Shown here: in pieces, positions 26,788 through 36,095 of the stretch
How the letters are laid out: the number at the start of each line of letters is the position of its first letter
Position numbering within the stretch: the stretch's first letter is position 1
DNA from: CAVVEC01 sp963747105
Lineage (GTDB): Bacteria > Acidobacteriota > Terriglobia > Terriglobales > Acidobacteriaceae
Length of the DNA: 64,000 nt
Assembly: GCA_963747105.1 (NCBI GenBank)
Contig: CAVVEC010000016.1
Location: 186,001 to 250,000 of the forward strand
Direction: 5' to 3'
The notes under the pieces: generated by a model
Seen by the model: the letters and a program-made list of their open reading frames with translations, nothing else
Databases searched by the model: none
Told to the model about the DNA's origin: nothing
Position numbers and translations under genes: made by a program

Positions 26788-26946
26788 GCCAAGATGATGT
26801 AATGTGAGCAATCCTGCACAGAATCGTGCGCGAGACCCTGTCATCCTGAACCTGCCGGCAGATGTTAAGCGCGAAACGATTATCAGAACACCGGCGGGCC
26901 GTTCGCAGACAGTCCCCGCCCCAGGGAGAAAGCGCGAAGGGAATCT

Positions 26947-27150
26947 ATGGAACCCGGCTCTCATCCGTTCCGCAATCGGCTCCACAGACGGCTGGCTTCC
27001 ATTACTGATTTGCTCGCGAAGTTTCTCGCGAGACATACACCGCAGGCCCGGGATGTCCCTTCGCAACGGATGTGTCCATTCTGTGGGTTAATCACCTCGC
27101 GCCGCAAGACATGTTGCCTGGAGTGCGGCAGGTCTCTCAAAGCAGCTTAG
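26947..27150 (+). CDS. small C-terminal zinc-ribbon protein
   Basis: A 67-residue basic protein with a C-terminal ribbon, CPFCGLITSRRKTCCLECGRSL (two CxxC knuckles). GAAGGG lies a few nt upstream of the ATG. A palindrome copy GAGCAATCCTGCAC at 26806-26819 lies 130 bp upstream, without a clear -10. A competing ORF from 26804 has no protein character. Its 3' end overlaps the 3' end of the converging receiver gene by 14 nt. Confidence 0.58.
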   Translation: MEPGSHPFRNRLHRRLASITDLLAKFLARHTPQARDVPSQRMCPFCGLITSRRKTCCLECGRSLKAA

Positions 27151-27694
27151 AACGGCACTGCCTGCCTGGTCGAAATCGGACACTCCCATTCCGGATGCTT
27201 CTCCACACTCTTGGCGAAAAAGCCAGATCCCTCTCTTCAATTGCTGATTGAGGAGTGCAGGACTGCCAACCGCGCGCCCCTTCCCGTGACCTGCCAGGAA
27301 GTATCGGGGATGCGGACTTTAGCTTTTCCTCACAACGGCGGGCGGGCTTCACATGCAACACAGAGTGAACGGTCGCCAACAGGAACTGAGGCCCGTCGGA
27401 CTTGGCCACGAATGCGTCTACGGCCTTCAAAGCACCGTCGGGCAATGCCACGTTGTCGGCCACCATGATCACGGGAAGCGTCGGCTGGACCTGCTTGATC
27501 TCAGCCGCGACGTCTGAGCCATCCAAAAGGCCCAGGTGGTACTCGATCACGATTGCGTCCACAATCCGCGACATGAAAAGCCGAAGACCATCGCCCCCAT
27601 TGGTCGCGGTTACCAGTTCGTATCCGTTTTCTTGCAGCACACTCAGTTGAGCAGGGTCTCGGTGTATGCACAGTAAAGTGCTGTTGGCAGCCAT
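27137..27694 (-). CDS. degenerate stand-alone receiver (pseudo-receiver)
   Basis: A receiver-like fold (residues 1 to about 120) paralogous to the genes at 27825 and 34454, but with altered chemistry. The acidic pocket reads LLCIHRDPAQL instead of CIDDD, and the phospho-acceptor strand reads VIEYHLGLLDG instead of VDYHLPDMNG, so the Asp is replaced by Glu. The final Lys is kept (VDAFVAKSDGP). It cannot be phosphorylated in the normal way and may mimic the active state. The last 60 residues are Arg/Ser-rich and may follow an undetected frameshift. Predicted TSS near 27697 makes the mRNA nearly leaderless. Confidence 0.75.
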   Translation of the reverse strand: MAANSTLLCIHRDPAQLSVLQENGYELVTATNGGDGLRLFMSRIVDAIVIEYHLGLLDGSDVAAEIKQVQPTLPVIMVADNVALPDGALKAVDAFVAKSDGPQFLLATVHSVLHVKPARRCEEKLKSASPILPGRSREGARGWQSCTPQSAIEERDLAFSPRVWRSIRNGSVRFRPGRQCRSKLL

Positions 27695-27703
27695 ACCGGT
27701 TTA

Positions 27704-27746
27704 GGTATATATGTGGAGATTCCTCTGGTTCTGTTCAAGATTGCTC
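27704..27746 (-). promoter_or_regulatory. class II-type palindrome promoter for pseudo-receiver
   Basis: Minus-strand GAGCAATCTTGAAC (27746-27733) and TATACC (27709-27704), 30.5 bp from centre. Predicted TSS lies only 2-3 nt before the ATG at 27694. Confidence 0.55.
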
Positions 27747-27824
27747 ACAATCCCGGGGCGAAAAAAAGCAGGAGTAAGTGATAACCAGTACCCGCCCATA
27801 CGACAGTGGGGCGTCACGTGTCCT

Positions 27825-28232
27825 TCAGGCGGTGATTCTAGTTCTTTCTGGGAGCCCGGGGGGGCTTTCACCGCACATTCTGGTGATCACGGGCAACAGG
27901 CGGCTGGGTGCTTCGTTCTTGGAAACGAAGGCATCTACCACCTTCAAGGCGTGTTCTGGAATTTCCTCATCACTGGAAACCATGACTATTGGAATTTGCG
28001 GCTTGAGGCGCTTTATTTCGGTCGCAACCTCATGGCCATTCATGTCGGGCAAGTGGTAGTCGACGATCACGGCAGCAACCGCGCAAACCGCCGCAATTTG
28101 TAAGCCGTGTCGAGCGGAGGCGGCGGTGAGCACCGCATATCCACGTCTTTCGAGCAGCGCTCTCTGGTAACCCAGCATGCCGTGATCATCGTCGATGCAC
28201 AGAATTGTCTTGGGTGCTGAGGGATTGGACAT
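27825..28232 (-). CDS. single-domain response regulator (receiver only)
   Basis: A 135-residue CheY-like receiver: TILCIDDDHGMLGYQ (acidic pocket), AVIVDYHLPDMNGHEVA (phospho-Asp), PIVMVSSDEEIPE (Ser) and VDAFVSKNEAP (Lys). All key residues are present. There is no output domain. GGGAGAGG precedes the chosen start at 28232. The open frame continues upstream into the sortase C-terminus, but the motif-bearing promoter lies there, so this is a separate gene. Confidence 0.88.
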   Translation of the reverse strand: MSNPSAPKTILCIDDDHGMLGYQRALLERRGYAVLTAASARHGLQIAAVCAVAAVIVDYHLPDMNGHEVATEIKRLKPQIPIVMVSSDEEIPEHALKVVDAFVSKNEAPSRLLPVITRMCGESPPGLPERTRITA

Positions 28233-28253
28233 AGTTACCTCTCCCACATCCAG

Positions 28254-28296
28254 ATGATCGACGATGCACCGCCACACAGACTGGTCAAATTTGCAC
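28254..28296 (-). promoter_or_regulatory. class II-type palindrome promoter for receiver
   Basis: Minus-strand GTGCAAATTTGACC (28296-28283) with GATCAT at 28259-28254, 30.5 bp from centre. TSS near 28247, 15 nt before the start codon. It lies inside the 3' end of the sortase gene. Confidence 0.48.
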
Positions 28297-28981
28297 ACTT
28301 TTCGCGACATTGTTGTTCGGGTTGATTCTGCTGGGACGGCCCCGGGCGCGGGGGTCCCTTTGATTAATATCTTGTGCGCGCGCACGACGAACCGCTTCGG
28401 CGCCGGACCGACAAAATAAAATGGGTAGCAAGTCACCAGCGTAAGTGCGGACTTCGGTTGAGGGTGCCAGGACACTGGCGTCATCGGGAGCGACGACCTT
28501 CACCCAATCCACCTCATAGCGGAACAGGCCCGTTGGTCGTCTGAAACTGAATCTCGTCATTGCTGCGAACGTCTTTTAGCTCGCGGAAGAAAGTGTCGCG
28601 GTGCCCGGCGATCCCACTGTTTCCGGCTTCCCCTGGAAGCGGAGTGCCTGCGATATGTCCCGCACCCAGCCGCAGCATTCGTGAGCTTGTCCCTTGTAGA
28701 ACTGCGACCGACAGTCCCAGCCTCGGGATATCCATGCGGCCAAGAACGTCGCCTTCTTTGAGCGCTGGTTTAGGCTGGATTACTGGGTGCTCTTTTTCCA
28801 CCTGGATCTGGCTTTCCAGGGACCGTTTTGCGGATACCTGGTAGAGACTGGCGTCGAGCAGAGTGAAGCCGACGTAACCGAGCGCAAGGATGCCAGTGAT
28901 GAAAAAGAGGTATCGACTCCCACGAAGTAACCATCGGGTTCGCGCCGGGAGCAGCATCTGCCGCCTAATTCTGAACTTCAT
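28285..28981 (-). pseudogene. class D-like sortase, frameshifted
   Basis: The first frame from ATG 28981 gives a cytosolic Arg-rich start, one TM helix (YLFFITGILALGYVGFTLLDA) and the sortase core GDVLGRMDIPRLGLSVAVLQG. It then has GAGHIAGTPLPGEAGNSGIAGHRDTFFRELKDV (catalytic His). The frame breaks near 28520. The next frame holds FRYEVDWVKVVAPDDASVL, and a second break near 28455 leads to LTLVTCYPFYFVGPAPKRFVVRAHKI (catalytic Cys and Arg). The full His-Cys-Arg triad is therefore present across three frames. The exact 3' end is uncertain. It overlaps the VWA gene 3' end by 17 nt, so the two are coupled. It would attach proteins bearing an LPxTA-type signal. Confidence 0.82.
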
Positions 28982-30047
28982 GGTCGATTCGCCTTTGCCG
29001 CCGGTGATGGAAGAGCTCGACGGCGCGTAAGTAACCGGTTCGGGTGCGGACCGACAAGCGTCCATGACCCGGCGCGCTGGCCTTCACTTGGATGACCCGA
29101 TAGGCTCCGTCCTGCTTTCTGTTCGTGGGGACATAGGCGAGGGTGTACTGGTTACGGATATCGTGAGCGATCCGTTCGCAGATGGGGACAACGTCCTTCA
29201 ACGATTCCGGCAAGAAAGCCTCGCCGCCCGTGTCCTTGGCAAGCTGCTTGAGCACGCCGGGGTTCTGGTCGGCATCTTGCTCATCGAAGATGCCAATGGT
29301 GTAGATGATGGCGTCTGGACTGCCCCGCCATGGCCATGATTTGGGTCAAATTGTGTTTGCTGGCGTTGTCGCCCCCGTCGCTGACCACGATCAGCACTTT
29401 CTTATCCCGATTGCCCTTCTTCAGGTGCTCGAGAGCGGCCGCCAGCGCATCGTACAGCGCCGTCTCGCCGTTGGCTGTCGATTCTGGACAGGGCAACTTG
29501 CAATTGCGCCATTTGGTCCGTGAACGGCGTGTTGGCGGGAAGGCCAAACGAAACATTCTCGTTGAAATTGACCACGAACATCTGGTCCTGCGGGTTGCTG
29601 GAGCGGGCAAACGCCAAGGCCGCGGCAATAACATCAGCGCGCTTCGGTCCCATGCTTCCACTGTTGTCGATGACCAGGCCGACCGTGACCGGGATATCTT
29701 CATGACTGAAATATTTGATCTGTTGAAGCACTCCGTCCTCGTAAACCTGAAAGTCGTCCTTGCCGAGTCCGGAAACCGGAGTGCCTTTGTGGTCCTGCAC
29801 GGTTGCGTGCAAGACGACCATCGTCCACATTTACGTCAATGGTGTAGTCGTCACCCTGGTGGCTCGGTGGCGAAGAGGATTTCTGAGGCCGGGCGAGACT
29901 CGGCAGAAGGAGGACAACAAGCGCAAGCAGACATCGGAGAGTAGAGGCGCATTCCTTCCGGATGCGCACTTCCTTGCCGGAATATGCCGCAGCCCGCAGC
30001 GTCACCTCGCCTTGCAGGCGTGGTCCGGGTGCGGACAGCTTTCTCAT
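28965..30047 (-). pseudogene. VWFA-related secreted protein, frameshifted
   Basis: Four frame segments form one VWA protein of about 360 residues. These are an N-terminal signal (CLLALVVLLLPSLARPQ), then VSGLGKDDFQVYEDGVLQQIKYF and the MIDAS strand VTVGLVIDNSGSMGPKR. Next comes GETALYDALAAALEHLK with VLIVVSDGGDNASKHNL, and finally LKQLAKDTGGEAFLPESLKDV with IRNQYTLAYVPTNRKQDGAYR. This is the VWFA-related Acidobacterial domain (TIGR03436-like). Breaks are near 29825, 29470 and 29270-29310. The start within the long first frame is uncertain (Met 30047 or later). Next to the sortase, it may be a surface adhesin or assembly partner. Confidence 0.82.
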
Positions 30048-30211
30048 CTGGTCTAGTCCTTCCGCGCAATCTGAACGGTAGTCCGCCGATTCGTGTGCTC
30101 GGTCGTCGAGGAAAAGGTGATGGTACTCGCGTACCACCTCCTTCGCAAATGACGTACCGCGTCAAACTCACCGGCTGGACTTCGCACGGCGATCCACCCA
30201 TTCAACTCGGC

Positions 30212-30887
30212 TTAAACAGCTCGCTTCGAAAAGGCCGAGAGAGCAAAACCGGCGCCCAGCGACAGCAGCCCAATCAGTCCAATCAGAGGCAACGGGCTGG
30301 CTGTTTTCGGCAGAGGCACTCGTTGCAGTCACGAGGCGGTGGTTCAACCACCTGGGCTAGTTCAACTGGTTCTCCTGTGGGAGCAACAGCCTCGACCGGC
30401 GCGGTTTTCAAAACCTCAACGGGCGCGGCTGCCAGTTCGACAGGGGTCGCGAGCACGGGCTCATTTACTTCCTTGGCCAATTCGATGGCCCTCGGTTTTG
30501 CGTATACAAATTCCTCGCCCCATTCATGCCCAGGGTAAAACCATGCTCTCAGAGCTTCCGGCTGTCCGGCGGGCCGTTCCCGAAACGTGATTACCGTTTT
30601 GTCAGTCGCGTGCAAACGGTAATTCGGGATTGCGAGGATGGTGGTAAAAACATGGGTTTTGTCCTGGTTGAAGATCTGGACGATGTGGCGGTCGGATAGT
30701 GAATCCAAGATCTTGAAGACATACGTACCCGCCGGCAAGGTTTGAGCACCCACGCCCGGAACTTCGACGGGTCCGCTGAAGGTGACGACGGTTTCCTGTT
30801 CCAGTCGTCGGCCGTTGCTGCCGGCACGACGAGCACACAGAGCGCAACAAGGCAGAATACGGTTGCAAACATCTTAAACAGTTTCAT
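30212..30887 (-). pseudogene. exported protein with LPKTA-type sorting signal, frameshifted
   Basis: The first frame from 30887 holds a signal peptide (MKLFKMFATVFCLVALCVLV, cut near ATADD). A break near 30770 leads to GAQTLPAGTYVFKILDSLSD, HIVQIFNQDKTHVFTTIL and a Pro/Val/Glu-rich linker with repeated PVE units. That frame ends in a meaningless CNECLCRKQPARCL at 30283. The third frame, from about 30318 to TAA 30212, encodes VPLPKTASPLPLIG, a hydrophobic helix and the tail AFSKRAV. This is a textbook cell-wall sorting signal (LPxTA, TM, basic end). The neighbouring sortase is its likely enzyme. Promoter candidate at 31027-31068. Confidence 0.8.
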
Positions 30888-31347
30888 GTTTTCTCCTGTA
30901 GTTTTCTCCGACTAGCTCGCACGGCGGTGGTTGTTCTGGAAGAACTCTTTATGTTGTCGGTTCACAAGAGATCTACAGCCCGGAAGATCCGGCAATTTTT
31001 CAACCGTCGAGAGTGATTCGATGTCCAGTATCAGGCCATGGCCTTTGGATTACTGGTCAATATTGACCGCAGCGTCTTTTAGTCGTTTTGGGCGGGAATC
31101 ACCGCTGCTTGGCCGGCAAATAGTGAACAGATGTCTCGATGAGGAATGGCTAGGATCTGTAGACTGAACTGAGCTTTTTTGAACAGATTTCGACATCTCC
31201 GAACTGAGAAAATTCTTGTCAGAACTATTTGCGAGCGAGACGGAGTCTTCCATACGTTTCGCCGCAAATCGTGCCTTCAATCCGCGCAACCCGCAGCAGC
31301 AAAGCAGCACCGGGCAAGCGAAGGATGATCAGGCAAGAGGAAACACA
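30888..31347. other. intergenic with one palindrome promoter
   Basis: A 460-bp stretch without a convincing gene. It holds the promoter at 31027-31068. ORFs at 31050-31310 on the minus strand and from 31216 on the plus strand show no protein character upstream of 31348. Confidence 0.4.
31027..31068 (-). promoter_or_regulatory. perfect palindrome promoter for LPKTA protein
   Basis: GGTCAATATTGACC (31055-31068) is a perfect 14-bp palindrome. On the minus strand GATACT at 31032-31027 starts 29.5 bp from centre, the same hexamer and spacing as at 8264. TSS near 31020. No plus-strand -10 at that spacing. Confidence 0.5.
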
Positions 31348-32487
31348 ATGCGCATTACTCCCCTCCGTTCGTTCTCTGTTATTCGCACTTGTAGTGCTGG
31401 CCATGTCTGCGGCTTCGTTTGCCCAGATCGGCATATCGGTCAGGATCGGGCCGCCTGCCCTTCCGGTGTACGAACAGCCCCTTTGTCCGGGCGAGGGCTA
31501 TATCTGGACGCCTGGATACTGGGCTTATGCCGACGACGATTACTACTGGGTGCCGGGTACGTGGGTCATGGCGCCGGAAGTCGGTTTCCTCTGGACCCCG
31601 GGCTAGTGGGGTTGGGGCGGCGAAGCATTTTTTTTCCATGAAGGCTACTGGGGGCCGCATATTGGCTTCTACGGCGGGATCAATTATGGATTCGGATACT
31701 TCGGTCATGGCTATGAAGGCGGGCGCTGGGACAACGGACACTTTTTCTACAACCGTTCGGTCAACAACGTGAACATCACCAACATTCACAACGTTTACAA
31801 CACCACAGTGATCAACAACACCACGGTGAACCGGGTCAGCTACAACGGTGGCGAGGGTGGGATCAACGGCGCGTCCAAGGCCTGAAGAAGAAGCGGCGGC
31901 AAGGGAGAGACACATTCCCACCGGTAGCGGCTCAAACTCAACATGAGGCGGCTGCGCGCAACGACCCACAGCAACGGGCTTCGGTCAACCATGGCGGGCC
32001 GCCGGTTGCGGCCACTCCCCGGCCTGGGGAATTGCAGAGGGCTCGCGGAGCCGTGCCGGCCAAAGAGGCGGGAGCGCCATATCATCCGCCAGCCAATCGT
32101 GGCGCGAACTGGACAGCGGGGCAACGAGCAGGCTGCTCGTCCGGAGAACAGTGTTCCTCGCCCCCCACTGCAGTCCATGCGAAGGACCTTCCACCGCATC
32201 GACGCCCCACTCCTCCAAACACGGGGAACCCTAAACTGGACCAGAAATACCAGCAACAGCAGGAAAAACTTTACGCGAAGCAGGAACAGGAACACCAGAA
32301 ACTCCAGCAGAAGCAGGAACAGGAACACCAGCGGCTGGCGAAACAGAAGGCCAATGAAGCCAGAACGCAGCAGATCGAACAGAAGCACCAGCAGCAGACG
32401 CAGCAACTGGAGCAAAAACACGCCCAGCAGCAGCAGAAGTTGCAGGGAAGAATACAGCCAGCGAGCCGCAATCAGCCTCGGAAGTAG
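31348..32487 (+). pseudogene. YXWGXW-type secreted protein with Gln-rich tail, broken
   Basis: ATG 31348 starts MRITPLRS; a one-base shift near 31375 leads to LLFALVVLAMSAASFAQIG (signal peptide). WxPGxW repeats follow (GEGYIWTPGYWAYADDDYYWVPGTWVMAPEVGFLWTPG). A TAG at 31604-31606 replaces the expected Tyr codon, and the same frame goes on WGWGGEAFFFHEGYWGPHIGFYGG to a Asn-rich NVYNTTVINNTTVNRV region. Further shifts near 31880 and 31920 lead to a basic linker and a long Gln/Lys/Glu coiled coil ending at 32487 (EQKHQQQTQQLEQKHAQQQQ). At least three shifts plus one stop make this a strong pseudogene candidate. Confidence 0.75.
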
Positions 32488-32830
32488 GACTGCCGGAGGG
32501 AAGGACCTAGTAGTTCATTAAAGACGTAGCTTCAGGCTCTGCTGTAGTTGCCCGCACAGTTCGTTGTACTGCTTATCGCCCGCAGGATTTGCCGGTGCAC
32601 GAGCGGAGATGAGGGCACGAGAAAAGCTTCTACCGGGATGCTGGGGCAGGGGACTCAAGCGTTGTCCCCCGCTCCAGACCTGTCCCCACTGAGAGCGTCC
32701 TCAATCCGCTGCAGCACCTGGCTCTGTTCAGACTCGACGACCGCGGCGCGGCGTTGACCGGGCATGATCGGCGTGGTCCCAATTAACAGAGCACATGTTG
32801 ACCACGCGCTGGAGCGTACTGCAGGTTGAA
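32488..32830. other. intergenic, nothing recognised
   Basis: About 340 bp between converging genes. A 69-codon ORF at 32548 shows no protein character. No hairpin or motif was noted. Confidence 0.4.
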
Positions 32831-33046
32831 TTATTCAGCGTTTGTGTTCCTTGTACTCTTGGCTCTCGGGTGATCGGCGCAAACATGCAATGTAAACTCT
32901 TTGTCGCGCTCCAACTCGAAGTTGCGCATCATTTCATCGAAAGATGCGCCGCTGGGCGCACCAGAAGATACGAATCGCCAGCCACATTCGGAGCAACCAA
33001 AACCTCGAAAACGCTGTTGCTCAATCCATACCAGCTTCCGGCTCAT
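32831..33046 (-). CDS. small zinc-finger-like protein
   Basis: A 71-residue protein with FGCSECGWRFVSSGAPSG, then FDEMMRNFELERDKEFTLHVCADHP. This gives a CxxC knuckle and a later HxC...H group that could bind one zinc. The C-SECGW-F...F..H.C..HP pattern is one I know from unannotated Acidobacteriota proteins. No promoter motif was seen. Confidence 0.68.
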   Translation of the reverse strand: MSRKLVWIEQQRFRGFGCSECGWRFVSSGAPSGASFDEMMRNFELERDKEFTLHVCADHPRAKSTRNTNAE

Positions 33047-33333
33047 GGCTCTGTTTCCGCGCTCCGAGCATAAAGGGATGCGCGAAGTTTACATGCGCCA
33101 ATTTGGATGGTCTGTCGGGCATCCTACATAACTGGAAGATTGTTATTTCGCGTAGCGAACCTTTTGGCTACGTCCAGTTCGGCGCTTCCAAGTGGCCGTA
33201 TTGCTCGCGGCTCTGGGCGCGTTCTAGCGCCGCGTCTCGCCCTCGTTTTGAGTGTCGTGCCTTATTGCTCAGACTGGCGAGTTTTCGAATCGCGAGGGTA
33301 ACTTTGCTGATCATAACTGCTAAGGATGCGTTT

Positions 33334-34082
33334 GTGGAAAACAAAGGCCTCCAAGTCGTGCAGTCTGGCGAGCGGACGAATACCGAAGGGAAACCAGTCA
33401 GCAACCTGATACTTCTATCGATCTCCGATAGCGACTACAGCTCACTTCGTCCTCATCTCGAATACGTCAGCTTGCCAAACCATCTAGTCCTTCACGAGGG
33501 GGGTGGAAAGCTGGAATTTGTGTATTTCCCGAATCGAGGTTTGATTTCTCTTGTAGTCGTAATGAAAGATGGAAAGACCGCCGAAGCCGGCATAGTTGGC
33601 AATGAGGGCTTTACAGGAACACCGGCGGCGGTTGGCCTGAGCAGGAGCCCGCTTCAAGCGGTGGTACAAATCACGGGGGATGGGTTTCGGGTAGAGGTCG
33701 CAGCTTTGCAAAACACTTTGGAATCCACTCCGCACCTGCAATCGATGTTGAGCCGCTATGCAGTAGTTCAGGGAATGCAGGTTGCACAAACCGCCGCGTG
33801 TAATCGGCTGCACGGCATTGAGCAGCGCCTCGTGCGGTGGTTGCTCATGACTCAGGACAGAGTGGATTCGGAGTCGCTGCCCATCACCCATGACTTTCTC
33901 GCAACGATGCTGGGGACGGATAGGCCAAGCGTGAGTTGGCAGCTGGTGTTTTGCAGAAGAAGAAGCTCATCGAGTACACCCGTGGCGCAGTGAAGATCGT
34001 GAACCGCAAGAAACTCGAAAAGTCCGCCTGTGAGTGCTACGGGATTACCCAACAGTACAATGGCGAACTGGGCTTGAAATAA
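33334..34082 (+). pseudogene. Crp/Fnr-like regulator of a separate subfamily, frameshifted
   Basis: GTG 33334, preceded by AAGGA, opens the reading VENKGLQVVQSGERTN. The body has a beta-roll without the usual phosphate cassette: YVSLPNHLVLHEGGGKLEFVYFPNRGLISLVVVMKDGKTAEAGIVGNEGF. This is typical of the subfamily with PNRGLISLV and VGNEG motifs. The HTH begins PITHDFLATMLGTDRPSVS. One base near 33935 breaks the frame; the other frame continues AAGVLQKKKLIEYTRGAVKIVNRKKLE and ends at 34082 with a CECY motif. About 250 residues when rejoined. The longer open frame upstream of 33334 has no protein character. Confidence 0.8.
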
Positions 34083-34207
34083 GTCCGCAAGTGAAGACTG
34101 GTCTGGTTTTGTGGTCCACTGAGCGCGAAGGGCACGTCATCGCGGCCAGCGGTGAGTTTGCGGACAGCCCCAGTTGCCATCGCTAAGTTCAGGTTCCTCT
34201 CGAATCC

Positions 34208-34435
34208 TTACTTCATCGACGGCCGGGTGCGTGTGTCGGCAATGGTCAGCGCGATCCCGCCTGCGATCAGCACCGCACTAATGATGGGCGATACACGCTC
34301 ACTGTGAGTGGTTTGCACGCCGATGTTCGTGTTCCCGACTTTCATGCCCTGCGTCTCGCTATGGGGAATCGGCACAAGCAAAGATGCGAAGCCGAGCACA
34401 ATCACGAGCAGGCCGGCAGACAGCAACATTTTCAT
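34208..34435 (-). CDS. small two-helix membrane protein
   Basis: A 75-residue protein, LLSAGLLVIVLGFASLLVPIP and later ISAVLIAGGIALTIADTR, with a periplasmic loop GMKVGNTNIGVQTTHSERVSP. It resembles a short family of unknown function often found near stress genes. It lies just downstream of the receiver at 34454-34864 (18 bp), in the same direction, so probably the same operon. Confidence 0.72.
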   Translation of the reverse strand: MKMLLSAGLLVIVLGFASLLVPIPHSETQGMKVGNTNIGVQTTHSERVSPIISAVLIAGGIALTIADTRTRPSMK

Positions 34436-34453
34436 AAGAGTTTCTCCGCTGTC

Positions 34454-34864
34454 CTACGCCATACTCCCTCGAGGGGGTGGCATGCGTGAGGGCTGCAATT
34501 GCACAATCGCCGGCAACAACTGGCTGGCCAGACGATCCTTGGCGATGAAGGCGTCTACCAGTTTCAAGGTCTGCTCGGGAACACCCACGGCTCCGGAGAG
34601 CATGATGATCGGCGCTTGCGGTCGGAGCCGCCTCATTTCGACGGCAACCTCTTTCCCGTTCATTTCGGGCATGAAGTAGTCAACAATTACCACGTCGAAC
34701 GAGTAGATGGAGGCCAGTTCCAATCCCTTGCTGCCGCTGGGGGCGGTCAGAACGGTATAGCCAAAGCTTTCAAGGAATGATTTCTCACATTCCAGCACTG
34801 CCTCGTCATCGTCAATGCAAAGCAGCACTCCGCTGTGCAGATCCGGATTAACCGAGGGCGGCAT
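34454..34864 (-). CDS. single-domain response regulator (receiver only)
   Basis: A 136-residue CheY-like receiver with all key residues: VLLCIDDDEAVLECE, VVIVDYFMPEMNGKEVA, PIIMLSGAVGVPE and VDAFIAKDRLA. It is paralogous to the receivers at 27137 and 27825. Start 34864 is preceded by GGAAGGTG; an in-frame Met at 34894 is less likely. No output domain. Confidence 0.87.
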   Translation of the reverse strand: MPPSVNPDLHSGVLLCIDDDEAVLECEKSFLESFGYTVLTAPSGSKGLELASIYSFDVVIVDYFMPEMNGKEVAVEMRRLRPQAPIIMLSGAVGVPEQTLKLVDAFIAKDRLASQLLPAIVQLQPSRMPPPRGSMA

Positions 34865-34910
34865 GGTGCACCTTCCAACCCCAGTTTTCAACACCCAGGC
34901 CCAGGAAACT

Positions 34911-34924
34911 GTTCAAAACTGCTC
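34911..34924 (-). promoter_or_regulatory. palindrome copy upstream of receiver
   Basis: Minus-strand GAGCAGTTTTGAAC, 47-60 bp before the ATG at 34864. At 29.5 bp from centre the hexamer is only AAAACT, so the -10 is weak. Confidence 0.35.
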
Positions 34925-35039
34925 ACACTATTCTCTTTTGGCAACAACCTTGCGAGGCGATGATGGCGCAGTAAAGGCATCAGAGCGGGCGGCGGCCCGC
35001 TCCGATGCCTCTCTTTCGCCCAGTAAGAAATCAATCGCC

Positions 35040-35795
35040 TTAGTTCTGAGAGAAAGCCATACCGTCACCATCCGCGACCGCAGCGCCACCACATGGTGGA
35101 CCGTCAATCTTCTCCTGGGAAGAAATTGTGATCGCACCATTGCTGGCCAGAGCCTTGCCACGCAGCGTGCCGCCGTTGAGCGTGACACTGGTAAGCGCCA
35201 TAATCTTCCCCACGAAAGTGCTGCCCTTCCCGACCGTGGCTGAGGAACCGACCTGCCAGTACACATTGCATCCTCTTCCACCCTTGCCGCCGAGGTTCAG
35301 GGTTACCTTGGAATTCTTGGCAGTGGTCAAAGTTGTGCCCATCTGGAAGATCCACTGCGCGTTGGGATTCCCCTGTGCGTCGAGCGTCAGAGTGCCCGTC
35401 AGTTGCGCGGCTGACGCAAAGCAGTAGACTCCCGGAATGAGCTTCATGCCGCCCAGATCCACACCGGTGAGAATGGTGCCACACTGGGCGCCCACCGCTT
35501 GGTTGTATGCCGTTGTCAAACCCTTCTGAGCCCGAGCCGTCACCGGGCTGGACTTGAGGTACAAGTGGCCCTTCACTTGACCCGGTTTGATTCCCTTCAC
35601 TTTGGGTGTCGGAGAACTGCCTACGTCGCCGATGATGAGAGTGCGGGAGCTGACGTTGGTGATGCCGGAGCCGCCCAGCAACGCAAATTTGTCAGCCGTT
35701 CCAAGATTGATTTTCACCGTGCCGGCATCAGTTTGGGCATGAGCGCCGGTTCCCAACAACGACAGAACCACTAAAGAAATCGTAAGTACTTTCAT
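35040..35795 (-). CDS. ice-binding-like (DUF3494) secreted protein
   Basis: A 251-residue protein with a signal peptide (to AHAQ) and a DUF3494-type beta-helix: FALLGGSGITNVSSRTLIIGDVGSSP, AQLTGTLTLDAQGNPNAQWIFQMGTTLTT, VYWQVGSSATVGKGSTFVGKIMALTSVTLNGGTLRGKALASNGAITIS. Characterised relatives bind ice or mediate adhesion; this one may be an adhesin. Start 35795 follows GGGAAGAAG. Its promoter candidate is at 35851-35893. Confidence 0.9.
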   Translation of the reverse strand: MKVLTISLVVLSLLGTGAHAQTDAGTVKINLGTADKFALLGGSGITNVSSRTLIIGDVGSSPTPKVKGIKPGQVKGHLYLKSSPVTARAQKGLTTAYNQAVGAQCGTILTGVDLGGMKLIPGVYCFASAAQLTGTLTLDAQGNPNAQWIFQMGTTLTTAKNSKVTLNLGGKGGRGCNVYWQVGSSATVGKGSTFVGKIMALTSVTLNGGTLRGKALASNGAITISSQEKIDGPPCGGAAVADGDGMAFSQN

Positions 35796-35850
35796 ATCTT
35801 CTTCCCTTCTGTTTGCTGCCTCTGTGAATTGAGTCTCTTTGACTTGGCGA

Positions 35851-35893
35851 ACTCTATCAGGTGCACGGTTTACTAGTCTGGTCAATTGTGGTC
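35851..35893 (-). promoter_or_regulatory. class II-type palindrome promoter for ice-binding-like gene
   Basis: GGTCAATTGTGGTC on the plus strand (35880-35893; minus GACCACAATTGACC) with TAGAGT at 35856-35851, 30.5 bp from centre. TSS near 35844, 49 nt before the start. Confidence 0.5.
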
Positions 35894-36095
35894 ACTTCAC
35901 AAAAGCAAGCTTGATTTCATCTGGGCGGTCGATGGCCACTCTTCTTTTGGAAATTGTGCTGAGAAGAACAGTTAGTCGTGGGAGACGACATTCAGTAGCG
36001 AACTGTCGGCCGCGTGTCGGCTCTGGTTCGGAGTCATACGGCAGTGCCCCCATGTTGTCGTCTCTGACAGCGCCCACCTGTTTATTTTCGAAATT

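Noticed and set aside
26804..27091. 95-codon ORF
   Set aside because: Overlaps the better zinc-ribbon gene in another frame and loses protein character after about 30 codons.
32944..33333. Long N-terminal extension of the 33334 regulator
   Set aside because: The upstream part is antisense to the zinc-finger gene and lacks protein character; GTG 33334 has an RBS and fits the family length.
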